14,819 nt of DNA. Source: Bryobacterales bacterium (GTDB lineage: Bacteria; Acidobacteriota; Terriglobia; Bryobacterales; Bryobacteraceae). The stretch spans positions 1 through 14,819 of the forward strand of contig JAEHDI010000463.1 in NCBI GenBank assembly GCA_016880505.1, in the 5' to 3' direction. The notes beneath the pieces were generated by a model, which worked only from the letters and a program-made list of their open reading frames with translations, was not told where the DNA came from and did no database searches. Each line of letters opens with the position of its first letter. Position 1 is the first letter of the stretch. Below are positions 7,761 through 14,198 of the stretch, one piece after another. Both the position numbers and the translations under genes were made by a program.

Positions 7761-8903
7761 CTACGCCCGGGCCGCCCGCCGTTGTGTGAGCCGGTAGCTT
7801 CGCTCGCGCCAGTGGATGATGCGTCCGAACGCGGATGAGAGAAGCGAGCCCAGCCACACCCAGGTCGTAAGCGGCGGCAGCCAGGTGTGTACCCAACCGT
7901 AACGCCGGAACCAGCCCTCGTATCCCTTGAGCACGGACCGCGCCAGCGCCGCCCGCCGCGCCCCTTTCCACATCCCCAGTCCCCACAGAATGACCAACGC
8001 CCCTGCCGCGGCGAGTTGGCCGCGAGCCATTTCTATGAGACAGGCCGCCGCTGCCCCGCAGTATACAAGGTGCGAAATCAGCGCCATCCACCAGAGCGCG
8101 GGTCGATGGAACCGCGTCAACAGCATTTGGCGCCGAGTCCATTCGCAAAATTCCCGGCCGCCCGTGCCGCCGGTGTCGGCCACGATCGCGCCTGGAGCGA
8201 AGCGAATCTCGAGTCCGGCTTTGAGAACGGCGTCGCTCAGTCGATAGTCGTCGCTCACCGCGTCCTTCCAGAAATCGGCGACACGCGTCCGGACGAAGAC
8301 CTCGCGGCGGATCGCCATCGCACCACCCCACGCGAACCTCAGCGGCCCGGGACCGAATCGGCCGGCAATCACCGCGTTCCATACGCTGCGCAGGATCGCC
8401 CACAGTCCGCCCCGCTCCGGCACGTGCCAGCGATAGCCGGTCGCAGCGCCGGTGTGCTCATCTTGCAGCACTTCCACCAGCGAGCGCAGCCACAAGCGCC
8501 CCGGCCGGCCATCCGAATCGGCGAATGCGAAGATCGCGGACGTCGGCCGGGCGGCCTTCACCGCCGCCAGCAGGTTCCTGATCTTCTCGCTGCCTCCGCC
8601 GCCACGGCCCCGCGCGAGTACGACGCGTGCGTGTTCTGGAACCACGCCTCTCGGAATGTCCTCGACCAGGTTCGCAACGACGATCAGCTCGTAGTCGGGA
8701 TAGTCGAGAGAGGCGAGCGCCGCAAGGTTTTGCTCCAATCCCTCTTCGGGGCCCTTCACCGGGACGATTACAGTCGCCCTCGGGAGCCGCGTCTGGCGTC
8801 CCAGGGCGGCGAGGTGTGCTGAGTAATACCGCGCCCGGCTCCTCTCGCCGCGCATCGAAAAAACCGCCAGAAGGAGTCCCGCAACGATCAGAGCCCAGAG
8901 CAT
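7761..8903 (-). CDS. Family-2 glycosyltransferase, GT21/HpnI-like, membrane-bound
   Basis: This 380-residue enzyme probably transfers a sugar from a nucleotide donor to a lipid at the inner membrane. It has an N-terminal helix (about 2-15), then a GT-A domain: TVIVPVKGPEEGLEQNLAAL (44-63), the metal-binding DxD motif in FADSDG (D129, D131), WGGAMAIRREVF (192-203), SDDYRLSD (217-224) and WTRRQ (255-259). Two or three C-terminal hydrophobic segments follow (about 270-290, 298-312, 340-358). PVKGxExxLxxNLxAL resembles ceramide-glucosyltransferase-like GT21 and the hopanoid-associated HpnI group; no other hopanoid gene is present, so that role is unproven. The start is ATG 8903, chosen because the longer frame upstream is low-complexity Arg/Ser/Ala and overlaps the divergent kinase. 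The RBS is weak. It shares a 74-bp divergent promoter region with the kinase. Confidence 0.8.
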   Translation of the reverse strand: MLWALIVAGLLLAVFSMRGERSRARYYSAHLAALGRQTRLPRATVIVPVKGPEEGLEQNLAALASLDYPDYELIVVANLVEDIPRGVVPEHARVVLARGRGGGGSEKIRNLLAAVKAARPTSAIFAFADSDGRPGRLWLRSLVEVLQDEHTGAATGYRWHVPERGGLWAILRSVWNAVIAGRFGPGPLRFAWGGAMAIRREVFVRTRVADFWKDAVSDDYRLSDAVLKAGLEIRFAPGAIVADTGGTGGREFCEWTRRQMLLTRFHRPALWWMALISHLVYCGAAAACLIEMARGQLAAAGALVILWGLGMWKGARRAALARSVLKGYEGWFRRYGWVHTWLPPLTTWVWLGSLLSSAFGRIIHWRERSYRLTQRRAARA

Positions 8904-8977
8904 TGGAACAAGGATAACAAGAGACGCCGGCGCGGTTGCGCGTCGGGCGGCACTCCAGGTGGCACAATAGAGGATCA

Positions 8978-10849
8978 ATGGTCCGTCTCCGCCGGCACAA
9001 AGTGGGCTACGTTGTATTGCTCGCGGTGGCTTTTGTGCTCGCGATGATTGCGGGGTATACCGCCCTTGGCCGGCAGATCGATGCCGATGCCTACGACTGG
9101 ATGTTCCGCTTGCGGCCGCAGCCGCCGCCCGCCACCGAATCCGCCCTGCTTGCGATCGACGATGCTTCGCTGAATCAACTGGGCGGTATCCGCAAGATAC
9201 GGGCGATGCTCGCCGAGGGCCTGGAGCGGATCTCGCTCGTTTCGCCGAAGGTTGTCGCCATCGACCTGACACTGGTCGAGGCCGGCGAACCTGAAGACGA
9301 CCGGCGCCTGGAAGCGGCCATGCGAAAGACGCCGGGCCTTGTTCTCGCGGCGGAGATGCTGCCCGGCGGCGGGGGCTGGCAGGAGCCCTGGGAGGCCTTC
9401 CGCCGCACAGCCGCCGCCGTCGGTCACGTCCACGCAGCTCCCGACGAACTCGACGGGATCAATCGGGAGATTCCCCTCGAAAAGATCTCCGGCCGGACCC
9501 GCCACTGGGCTCTCTCGCTCGAAGCGTACCGGCTGAGCCGCGGCGGACTCCGCATCGTCGAGTCGCCGGGCGAAATGAGAGTCGGCGATATGGTCATCCC
9601 CGCGGCGCGCGAGGATTCCCGCTCGATCTTCATTCGCTATCTCCCTTCCGGACCGGACGGCGTCCCCGGCATCCCCCGCGTCTCCGTGAGAGACCTGCTC
9701 CGGGATTCCTCCGCTGCCGAACGCCTCCGCGGACGCGCGGTATTTGTCGGCGTCACCGCGCAGTCGGCGGCGCGCGACCGGTTGATGACACCGGTAGCGT
9801 CACTCCTGCCGATGCCGGGTGTCGAAATCCATGCCCACGCATTTGAGACCCTCCGCACAGGCCGGTTTCTGACCTCCGCGCCGAATCTCTCTGTCGTGCT
9901 GGCCTGTGCTCTGCTGGTCGCCGCTGCCGGGGCGATGTTCGCTTTCGTCTCCGGCTGGCCGGCATACGTTCTCGGCGCGGCGCTGCTGTTGGCGGCCCAC
10001 GCGGCCCCTTTTATCATGTTCGGCGCTGACACCGTTTTCCCGTTCACCGCACCGGTCTCGGCGGCCTGGCTCTCAGTCGTTGGCGCGGCAAGCTATCAGC
10101 ACTTCGTCGTGCGGCGCCGCCTGGTGAAAACCGAGGCCGAGCGCGCACGCTATCAGCAGGCGGTCCACTTCGTCACTCACGAGATGCGGACGCCACTCAC
10201 CGCTATTCAGGGATCGAGCGAGCTGATGAGCCGCTACAATCTCAGCGACGACAAGCGTAAGCAGATCGCCGGGCTGATTCACTCCGAATCGCGCCGCCTC
10301 GCGAAGATGGTCGAGACGTTCCTCAACGTCGAGCGTCTCTCCGCGGGGCAGATGGAGTTGCGCAGAGAGCCGTTCTCCGCGCCGGAGATCGTCGCCGCCT
10401 GCGCCGAAAGGGCCCGGCCCCTCGCCGAAAAGAAACAGATCCGCCTCCAGGTCGGCGAGGTCGTGGACCAAACGCTCGTTGGCGACCGCGAACTCATGGA
10501 GTACGCCGTCTATAATCTGATCAATAACGCGATCAAGTACTCTCCCTCCGAGACGGAGGTGACAGTGACGGGTCACCGGCAAAGCGGACTGTTCCGCCTC
10601 ACCGTCAGGGACGAGGGCATCGGCATGGACGAAAACGAGATCAAGAACCTCTTTCAGAAGTTCTATCGCACACGCAGGGCGATCGCTTCTGGAGAGTCCG
10701 GAACCGGTATCGGTCTTTCAATCGTGGAGCAGATTGTCACGCACCACGGCGGCCGTATCGAGGTGGAGAGCGAGCCCGGAAAAGGCTCGCGCTTTACGCT
10801 GGTGCTGCCGGCGACAGTCACCGCGGGAACTGGTGGGAGGGAAGTGTGA
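8978..10849 (+). CDS. CHASE2-domain sensor histidine kinase
   Basis: This 623-residue membrane kinase is the probable phosphodonor for the next gene. Layout: TM1 about 10-30; extracytoplasmic CHASE2 sensor about 35-295 (DAYDWMFRLRP, ALLAIDDASLNQLG, VVAIDLTLVE, RAVFVGVTA, MPGVEIHAHAFETL); three helices about 303-322, 326-345 and 350-370. The HisKA phosphoacceptor His401 lies in THEMRTPL, and the HATPase has an N box (YNLINNAIKYSP, N513/N517), G1 (DEGIGMD, about 545-551), F box (FQKFYRT) and G2 (SGTGIGLSIV). All catalytic boxes look intact. The start is ATG 8978 with AGAGGA (8969-8974) only 3 nt upstream; a longer frame from 8936 lacks support. Its stop overlaps the regulator's GTG by 4 bp, indicating coupled translation. 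The CHASE2 ligand is unknown. Confidence 0.9.
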   Translation: MVRLRRHKVGYVVLLAVAFVLAMIAGYTALGRQIDADAYDWMFRLRPQPPPATESALLAIDDASLNQLGGIRKIRAMLAEGLERISLVSPKVVAIDLTLVEAGEPEDDRRLEAAMRKTPGLVLAAEMLPGGGGWQEPWEAFRRTAAAVGHVHAAPDELDGINREIPLEKISGRTRHWALSLEAYRLSRGGLRIVESPGEMRVGDMVIPAAREDSRSIFIRYLPSGPDGVPGIPRVSVRDLLRDSSAAERLRGRAVFVGVTAQSAARDRLMTPVASLLPMPGVEIHAHAFETLRTGRFLTSAPNLSVVLACALLVAAAGAMFAFVSGWPAYVLGAALLLAAHAAPFIMFGADTVFPFTAPVSAAWLSVVGAASYQHFVVRRRLVKTEAERARYQQAVHFVTHEMRTPLTAIQGSSELMSRYNLSDDKRKQIAGLIHSESRRLAKMVETFLNVERLSAGQMELRREPFSAPEIVAACAERARPLAEKKQIRLQVGEVVDQTLVGDRELMEYAVYNLINNAIKYSPSETEVTVTGHRQSGLFRLTVRDEGIGMDENEIKNLFQKFYRTRRAIASGESGTGIGLSIVEQIVTHHGGRIEVESEPGKGSRFTLVLPATVTAGTGGREV

Positions 10850-12180
10850 GCGATACCACGAACGCCGCCCGGCTGCTCGTCGTGGAGGACGACGCCGGAG
10901 TGCGCACTACGGTGGTGACCTTCCTGGAGCTCGAAGGCTACCAGGTCGACGCCGTGTCCTCCACGCGCGAGGCCATCCGGCACCTGAACGAGACCGCCTA
11001 CCCGATCGTCATCTCGGATATCTACCTCGACGAAAAAACCGGCCTCGACGTTCTCGACGCGGCCCGGGCGAAAGACCCAACTTGCGCCGTCATCCTCATG
11101 ACCGCCCGCGGCACGATGGAGACCGTGATGGCCGCCACACGCGGAGGGGCCTTCGACTACATCGCCAAGCCATTTGAGCTCGACGTCCTGCTGACGACGG
11201 TCAGACGCGCGGAAGCCAGCCGCGCCGGCGTCGTCGACGAGGACGAGTCGGAAATCGACGACCTACCCGAATCCGAGATGATCGGCAGCTCCGCGCAGAT
11301 GGTGGCCATCTACAAGATCGTCTCGCGCGTCGCGCCGACGGATGCGACCGTGCTGATCGAAGGCGAGACCGGCACAGGCAAGGAACTCATCGCCCGGATG
11401 ATCCATTCCAACAGCCCCCGCGTTCCACAGCCATTCGTGGCGGTGGACTGCGCTTCGGTCGCCCCGGCTCTCCTTGAAAGCGAGTTGTTTGGCGCCATGC
11501 GCGGAGCCTACACGGGTGCGGATCGCGACCGCATGGGCGTCTTCGAGGCCGCCAACCACGGGACTGTTTTCCTGGACGAAATCGGCGACATTGAATTGAA
11601 CTTCCAGTTGAAGATGCTGCGGTTCCTTCAGGAGCGGGAGATCCGGCCGCTTGGCTCACCTCGCTCCCGTCCGGTGGACGTCCGCGTGATCGCCGCGACG
11701 AACCGCGACCTGCAGACGATGGTCGACGAGGGCAAGTTCCGCGAGGACCTTTGGTTCCGCGTCAACGTCGTCCGCATCCGCGTTCCGCCGCTCCGCGAGC
11801 GTCGGGGTGACGTGCCGCTGCTCGCGCATTTCTTCGTTCGGAAATACAACGCTCGCTACAGTCAGAATGCACGGCTCACGGATTCGGCGCTGCGCGCGAT
11901 GGACGACTATGTCTGGCCGGGCAACGTGCGGCAGATCCAGCACATGATGGAGCGCCTCACGATCCTCGCGCCGGACGGCCGCATCGATCAGAAAGCCATC
12001 CAAGAGGCAATCCGGGCCACTGAACCGCACGAGCACGGTGGCGAGACCCTGGCCGACGCGGAAATGGACCAGATCCGCCGGGTTCTGTCCGCTACCGGCG
12101 GCAACAAGAGCAGGGCCGCACGGATCCTCGGAATCGAACGTAAAACGCTCTATCGGAAGCTCGAACGGGTCGGCGAATAG
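10846..12180 (+). CDS. NtrC-family sigma-54-dependent response regulator
   Basis: This 444-residue transcription activator should open sigma-54 promoters when phosphorylated by the upstream kinase. The receiver domain (about 9-122) has acidic D15/D16, phosphoacceptor D58 (ISDIYLDEKTG), T87 and K108. The AAA+ domain (about 145-385) has Walker A GETGTGKE (173-180), a GAYTGA loop (220-225; the usual GAFTGA with F to Y), Walker B VFLDEIGD (241-248) and an Arg-rich sensor region (LRERRGD). A C-terminal Fis-type helix-turn-helix (about 405-442; NKSRAARILGIERKTLYRKL) binds enhancer DNA. The GTG start overlaps the kinase stop (GTGA). Two sigma-54-like promoter elements lie just downstream of its stop, making the 48-residue gene a candidate target. 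Confidence 0.92.
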   Translation: MSDTTNAARLLVVEDDAGVRTTVVTFLELEGYQVDAVSSTREAIRHLNETAYPIVISDIYLDEKTGLDVLDAARAKDPTCAVILMTARGTMETVMAATRGGAFDYIAKPFELDVLLTTVRRAEASRAGVVDEDESEIDDLPESEMIGSSAQMVAIYKIVSRVAPTDATVLIEGETGTGKELIARMIHSNSPRVPQPFVAVDCASVAPALLESELFGAMRGAYTGADRDRMGVFEAANHGTVFLDEIGDIELNFQLKMLRFLQEREIRPLGSPRSRPVDVRVIAATNRDLQTMVDEGKFREDLWFRVNVVRIRVPPLRERRGDVPLLAHFFVRKYNARYSQNARLTDSALRAMDDYVWPGNVRQIQHMMERLTILAPDGRIDQKAIQEAIRATEPHEHGGETLADAEMDQIRRVLSATGGNKSRAARILGIERKTLYRKLERVGE

Positions 12181-12197
12181 CCCCCAGGCGGCGCAAA

Positions 12198-12235
12198 AGG
12201 TGTCATTCGTGCACGTTTTGGCGTCATTTTTGTAC
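12198..12235 (+). promoter_or_regulatory. Two tandem sigma-54-like (-24/-12) elements 21 bp apart
   Basis: The units 12199-12214 (GGTGTCATTCGTGCAC) and 12220-12235 (GGCGTCATTTTTGTAC) agree at 12 of 16 positions and are spaced exactly 21 bp. Against the sigma-54 consensus TGGCACG-N4-TTGCW, the first has GG and TGCA at the right 10-bp separation but lacks the T before GG. The second reads TTGGC...TTGTA, missing only the C of -12 GC and the central ACG. Their place between a sigma-54 activator gene and a small membrane-protein gene supports the reading. The repeat could instead be a pair of activator-binding sites. Confidence 0.45.
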
Positions 12236-12268
12236 CAGAATGTGACTTTTTTTGGTGCTTTTCCGCCC

Positions 12269-12335
12269 GTCTCGGTCTACAATCTGGGTAGCCAGGTCTC
12301 ATACATCGATACTTCCGAGCGGGAGGACCGAGACC
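12269..12335 (+). promoter_or_regulatory. -10 box, RBS and RBS-spanning inverted repeats in the leader of the small membrane gene
   Basis: GTCTCGGTC (12269-12277) is perfectly complementary to GACCGAGAC (12326-12334), which abuts and overlaps the Shine-Dalgarno GGGAGG (12321-12326) by one base. GGTCTC (12295-12300) can pair alternatively with GAGACC (12330-12335). A -10-like TACAAT (12278-12283) has no -35 at proper spacing. A transcript from the upstream sigma-54-like elements would carry both arms, while one from TACAAT would lack the first. A folding role on translation is therefore possible but unproven. Confidence 0.35.
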
Positions 12336-12482
12336 ATGTTTGATAGCCTTGACGACCAGATAAAACACGACGCGGAACAGGAAACGACCCGGGGCCAGCG
12401 TTGGCTCCTGGTCTTGACGGTGGTCGTAGTCTCGTTGCTCGTCTTCGGAGGCCTGTATTTTGGCGTCCGAATGCTCGAGTAA
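12336..12482 (+). CDS. Small single-span membrane protein (48 aa)
   Basis: The ATG at 12336 is preceded by GGGAGG (12321-12326) at 9-nt spacing. The protein has an acidic/polar N-terminus (MFDSLDDQIKHDAEQETTRG), then one helix from about residue 22 to 44 (WLLVLTVVVVSLLVFGGLYFGV) and a short RMLE tail. The basic residue just before the helix and the acidic N-terminus leave topology open. No family is recognised with certainty. It lies 155 bp after the sigma-54 regulator behind its own promoter-like elements, so it may be that system's output or a membrane partner of the kinase. It ends 8 bp before the end of the convergent hydrolase gene. Confidence 0.65.
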   Translation: MFDSLDDQIKHDAEQETTRGQRWLLVLTVVVVSLLVFGGLYFGVRMLE

Positions 12483-12490
12483 CTCTTTTT

Positions 12491-12988
12491 TCAGAGCCGG
12501 GACGCTCCCGGCTGAGGCGGCTCGTCAGATGCGAGACGGGCCATGACGGACTTGACGAGGGCGGGATATTCGGCGTTCGGATTGTAGACGGCTAGTTTTT
12601 CGTCTAAGTCCTTATTTTTGTATATCCTAGAGCTAGCGAGCCGTTGAGCGACGAGGTGGATGCCTGCCTGGATGGAGGTGAAGTGTGCCTTCCCGTTGTC
12701 CCAGCCGAAGATATTGTTGTTGGTGAACTCCTTCCCCCCTCCGGATTCGATCACGGAAATGCTCGGAAGCAGGCGCCAGTCCAGCCCGTAGTGGTCGGCA
12801 GCCAGCAGGAAATCCTTGGCCAGATGGTCAATCGGGGATCCGCGGTCCTCGAAAAACCGTTCTAGAATCAACAACCTAGGGTCATAATCGTAGGTCGGCG
12901 GCTGAAAGTGCTGGCCAGGACTGAGCGTGACATTGGTCGCGAGCAAGCCCGCAACCATCACGGCAGTACGCGACAGCGTGGTTTTCAA
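12491..12988 (-). CDS. Secreted lysozyme-fold peptidoglycan hydrolase (glucosaminidase/transglycosylase-like)
   Basis: This 165-residue exported protein probably cleaves peptidoglycan glycan strands. The TTG start at 12988 is preceded by AAGGAAGG (minus strand; plus 12997-13004) at 8-nt spacing and yields a signal peptide, MKTTLSRTAVMVAGLLATNV. GTG 12997 in frame lies inside that ribosome site and is unlikely. The core reads YGLDWRLLPSISVIESGGGK (about 67-86), with Glu81 as candidate catalytic acid. NNNIFGWDNGKAHF and SIQAGIHLVAQRL follow, then YNPNAEYPALVKSVMARL near the end, a pattern of small glucosaminidase/lysozyme-like domains. It is only slightly larger than the bare domain. It converges on the 48-residue gene with an 8-bp gap. 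An extended -10 promoter lies about 115 bp upstream of the start. Confidence 0.75.
   Translation of the reverse strand: MKTTLSRTAVMVAGLLATNVTLSPGQHFQPPTYDYDPRLLILERFFEDRGSPIDHLAKDFLLAADHYGLDWRLLPSISVIESGGGKEFTNNNIFGWDNGKAHFTSIQAGIHLVAQRLASSRIYKNKDLDEKLAVYNPNAEYPALVKSVMARLASDEPPQPGASRL
12495..12513. repeat. Perfect hairpin at the tail-to-tail junction
   Basis: AGCCGGGA-CGC-TCCCGGCT gives an 8-bp perfect stem with a 3-nt loop and lies inside the last codons of the hydrolase gene. A T-run (12485-12491) precedes it on the plus strand, so it is not a textbook intrinsic terminator in either direction. It may still act as an RNA 3'-end stabiliser or a partial bidirectional terminator. Confidence 0.45.
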
Positions 12989-13102
12989 GCAGATCACCTT
13001 CCTTTTCAAAGACTTAGGTAGGATTGATGAACGGCGGCCCAGAGCCACCCAAGACACCAGATATTAGGCCAGAATGAGGCCCAAACCTATCGACATGGGG
13101 GC

Positions 13103-13111
13103 AGTATAGCA
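13103..13111 (-). promoter_or_regulatory. Extended -10 promoter for the peptidoglycan hydrolase
   Basis: The minus strand reads TGCTATACT (13111 to 13103), a TGn-extended -10 with five of six matches to TATAAT. No good -35 is visible, as is common for extended -10 promoters. A transcript would start near 13097 and carry a leader of about 108 nt. Confidence 0.45.
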
Positions 13112-13137
13112 CAGCTCGGTTAAGAGCCGCTGGGCAC

Positions 13138-13164
13138 AAAAAAGCCCCGGCGTGAGGCCGGGGC
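13138..13164 (-). terminator. Intrinsic terminator of the FecR-like gene
   Basis: On the minus strand GCCCCGGC, a 5-nt loop and GCCGGGGC form a perfect 8-bp GC stem (plus 13144-13164), followed directly by six T residues (plus 13143-13138). It lies 46 bp beyond the stop codon at 13210 and isolates that gene from the hydrolase gene. Confidence 0.9.
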
Positions 13165-13209
13165 GGCAGGAGTGAATGTGAACTGACTGTGAGACTTGGG
13201 GCAGCCGTG

Positions 13210-14079
13210 TCAGCGGCTGATAGGTTTCTTCTGTTCCTCGCCGGCCGAGACGGCTACCGCGGCGCCGGCCCCGGCGCCCGCAATGACGACTCCGGCGATG
13301 ATGGCCTTGGTCGAGCGGCTCATCGCGGCGTTACCACCGGTTTTCCGGGCGGCCGTGGCGCAGGAACCGTGCAGACGGCGAACCTTGGCGGCCTGCATGA
13401 CTTCGCCAGCGCCGCGCGCCGGTTGGACGCCCTTGAGACCGGTTCCGGTGAGCTCCACCTGAAAGCCGGCGTGGTCATTGAGGTTCGGCCCGCGCACCTC
13501 CAGCGTGACATTCGCGAGGCGGTCGGTGAGGAGGAAGCGCCCGTCTGCCTTGACGAGGCAGCCCGTGACAGTGAACGGAGCCACGGCGCCGGCGGCCTGG
13601 GGCTCGAATTCCAGAGAGGTCCCGGGCGCAAGGCTGGCGAGCAAGACGCCTTCGGCCGTCGTGACGCGCACAGGAGCGGAGGAAGCGGCCACCAGGACGC
13701 GATTGGCGCCGCTCAAAGCGACGTACGCGTTTCTCTCGGGTTGGATCTGAAGGCTGCGCGCCTCGATCCGGAACCCTGCACCGTTTTCGACCTGACTCTC
13801 GCCTTCTTCAAGGATCATGTGGCTCCGATACACCTTGCCGCGTGAGGCCGAGCCGAGTTGCATCCGGACACCGCCGGCAAGCGAAACGGCCGAGGGAACT
13901 CCGGCGGTTTCAATGAGCGCCCCGTCAACCACTGTCGAGTTGCCGGCGACGGTAGCGCGGTCAATTTGGAAGCTGCCTTTCGCCGTCGCCAAACCGATCG
14001 CGGCGGACGAAGCCAGCCCCGTCGTCAGGCTTCCGGCCACTAGCAGCAGAATCAAAGATTGAAGCGTGAAACGAACCAC
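13210..14079 (-). CDS. FecR-like exported/membrane protein with C-terminal beta module and TM tail
   Basis: This 289-residue protein starts at GTG 14079 with a perfect AGGAGG (plus 14087-14092) at 7-nt spacing. Signal peptide: residues 1-26 (MVRFTLQSLILLLVAGSLTT, Ala-rich cleavage region). Residues about 30-160 resemble the FecR beta fold (TVVDGALIETAGVPSAVSLAGGVRMQLGSAS; later VRVTTAEGVLLASLAPGTSLEF). Residues about 168-212 (FTVTGCLVKADGRFLLTD, NVTLEVRGPNL, VELTGTG) form a small OB-like module frequent in acidobacterial exported proteins. A Gly/Ala-rich hydrophobic stretch (258-278, TKAIIAGVVIAGAGAGAA) with a charged end (EEQKKPISR) looks like a membrane anchor. No sigma factor or TonB receptor lies beside it, so classical FecR regulation is unlikely; a structural or polymer-associated role is possible. 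A strong terminator follows. Confidence 0.75.
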   Translation of the reverse strand: MVRFTLQSLILLLVAGSLTTGLASSAAIGLATAKGSFQIDRATVAGNSTVVDGALIETAGVPSAVSLAGGVRMQLGSASRGKVYRSHMILEEGESQVENGAGFRIEARSLQIQPERNAYVALSGANRVLVAASSAPVRVTTAEGVLLASLAPGTSLEFEPQAAGAVAPFTVTGCLVKADGRFLLTDRLANVTLEVRGPNLNDHAGFQVELTGTGLKGVQPARGAGEVMQAAKVRRLHGSCATAARKTGGNAAMSRSTKAIIAGVVIAGAGAGAAVAVSAGEEQKKPISR

Positions 14080-14106
14080 GAGAATTCCTCCTAGACTGTG
14101 GCGCGC

Positions 14107-14121
14107 CAGACGGTGCGTCTG
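14107..14121. repeat. Perfect inverted repeat in the divergent intergenic region
   Basis: CAGACG-GTG-CGTCTG has 6-bp perfect arms. It sits 15 bp upstream of the FecR-like gene's ribosome site, in the 119-bp gap between divergent genes. It could be an operator or a leader hairpin. No convincing -10/-35 pair is seen for either gene here. Confidence 0.4.
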
Positions 14122-14198
14122 AGCACGTGTAAGTGATCGGCGGGACCCCGGAAAACTGAAGGGGCTAGGGCCAATTTTGTGATAGATTAGGCACAGCC

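Noticed and set aside
7887..8822. Long plus-strand open frame opposite the glycosyltransferase gene (311 codons)
   Set aside because: It is Arg/Pro/Ala-rich low-complexity translation with no recognisable domain, opposite a gene with intact GT2 motifs; an antisense shadow of GC-rich DNA.
8960..8975. TGGCAC just before the kinase start as a sigma-54 -24 box
   Set aside because: The expected -12 GC is absent at the right distance (the bases there are G and A), and the site overlaps the ribosome-binding region.
12495..12513. Hairpin as an intrinsic terminator for the 48-residue gene
   Set aside because: The T-run precedes rather than follows the stem on the plus strand, and on the minus strand an A-run follows it.
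13189..13845. Plus-strand open frame opposite the FecR-like gene (218 codons)
   Set aside because: It starts from a weak codon, runs through the opposite gene and lacks an RBS or motif, whereas the minus-strand gene has a perfect RBS, signal peptide and terminator.
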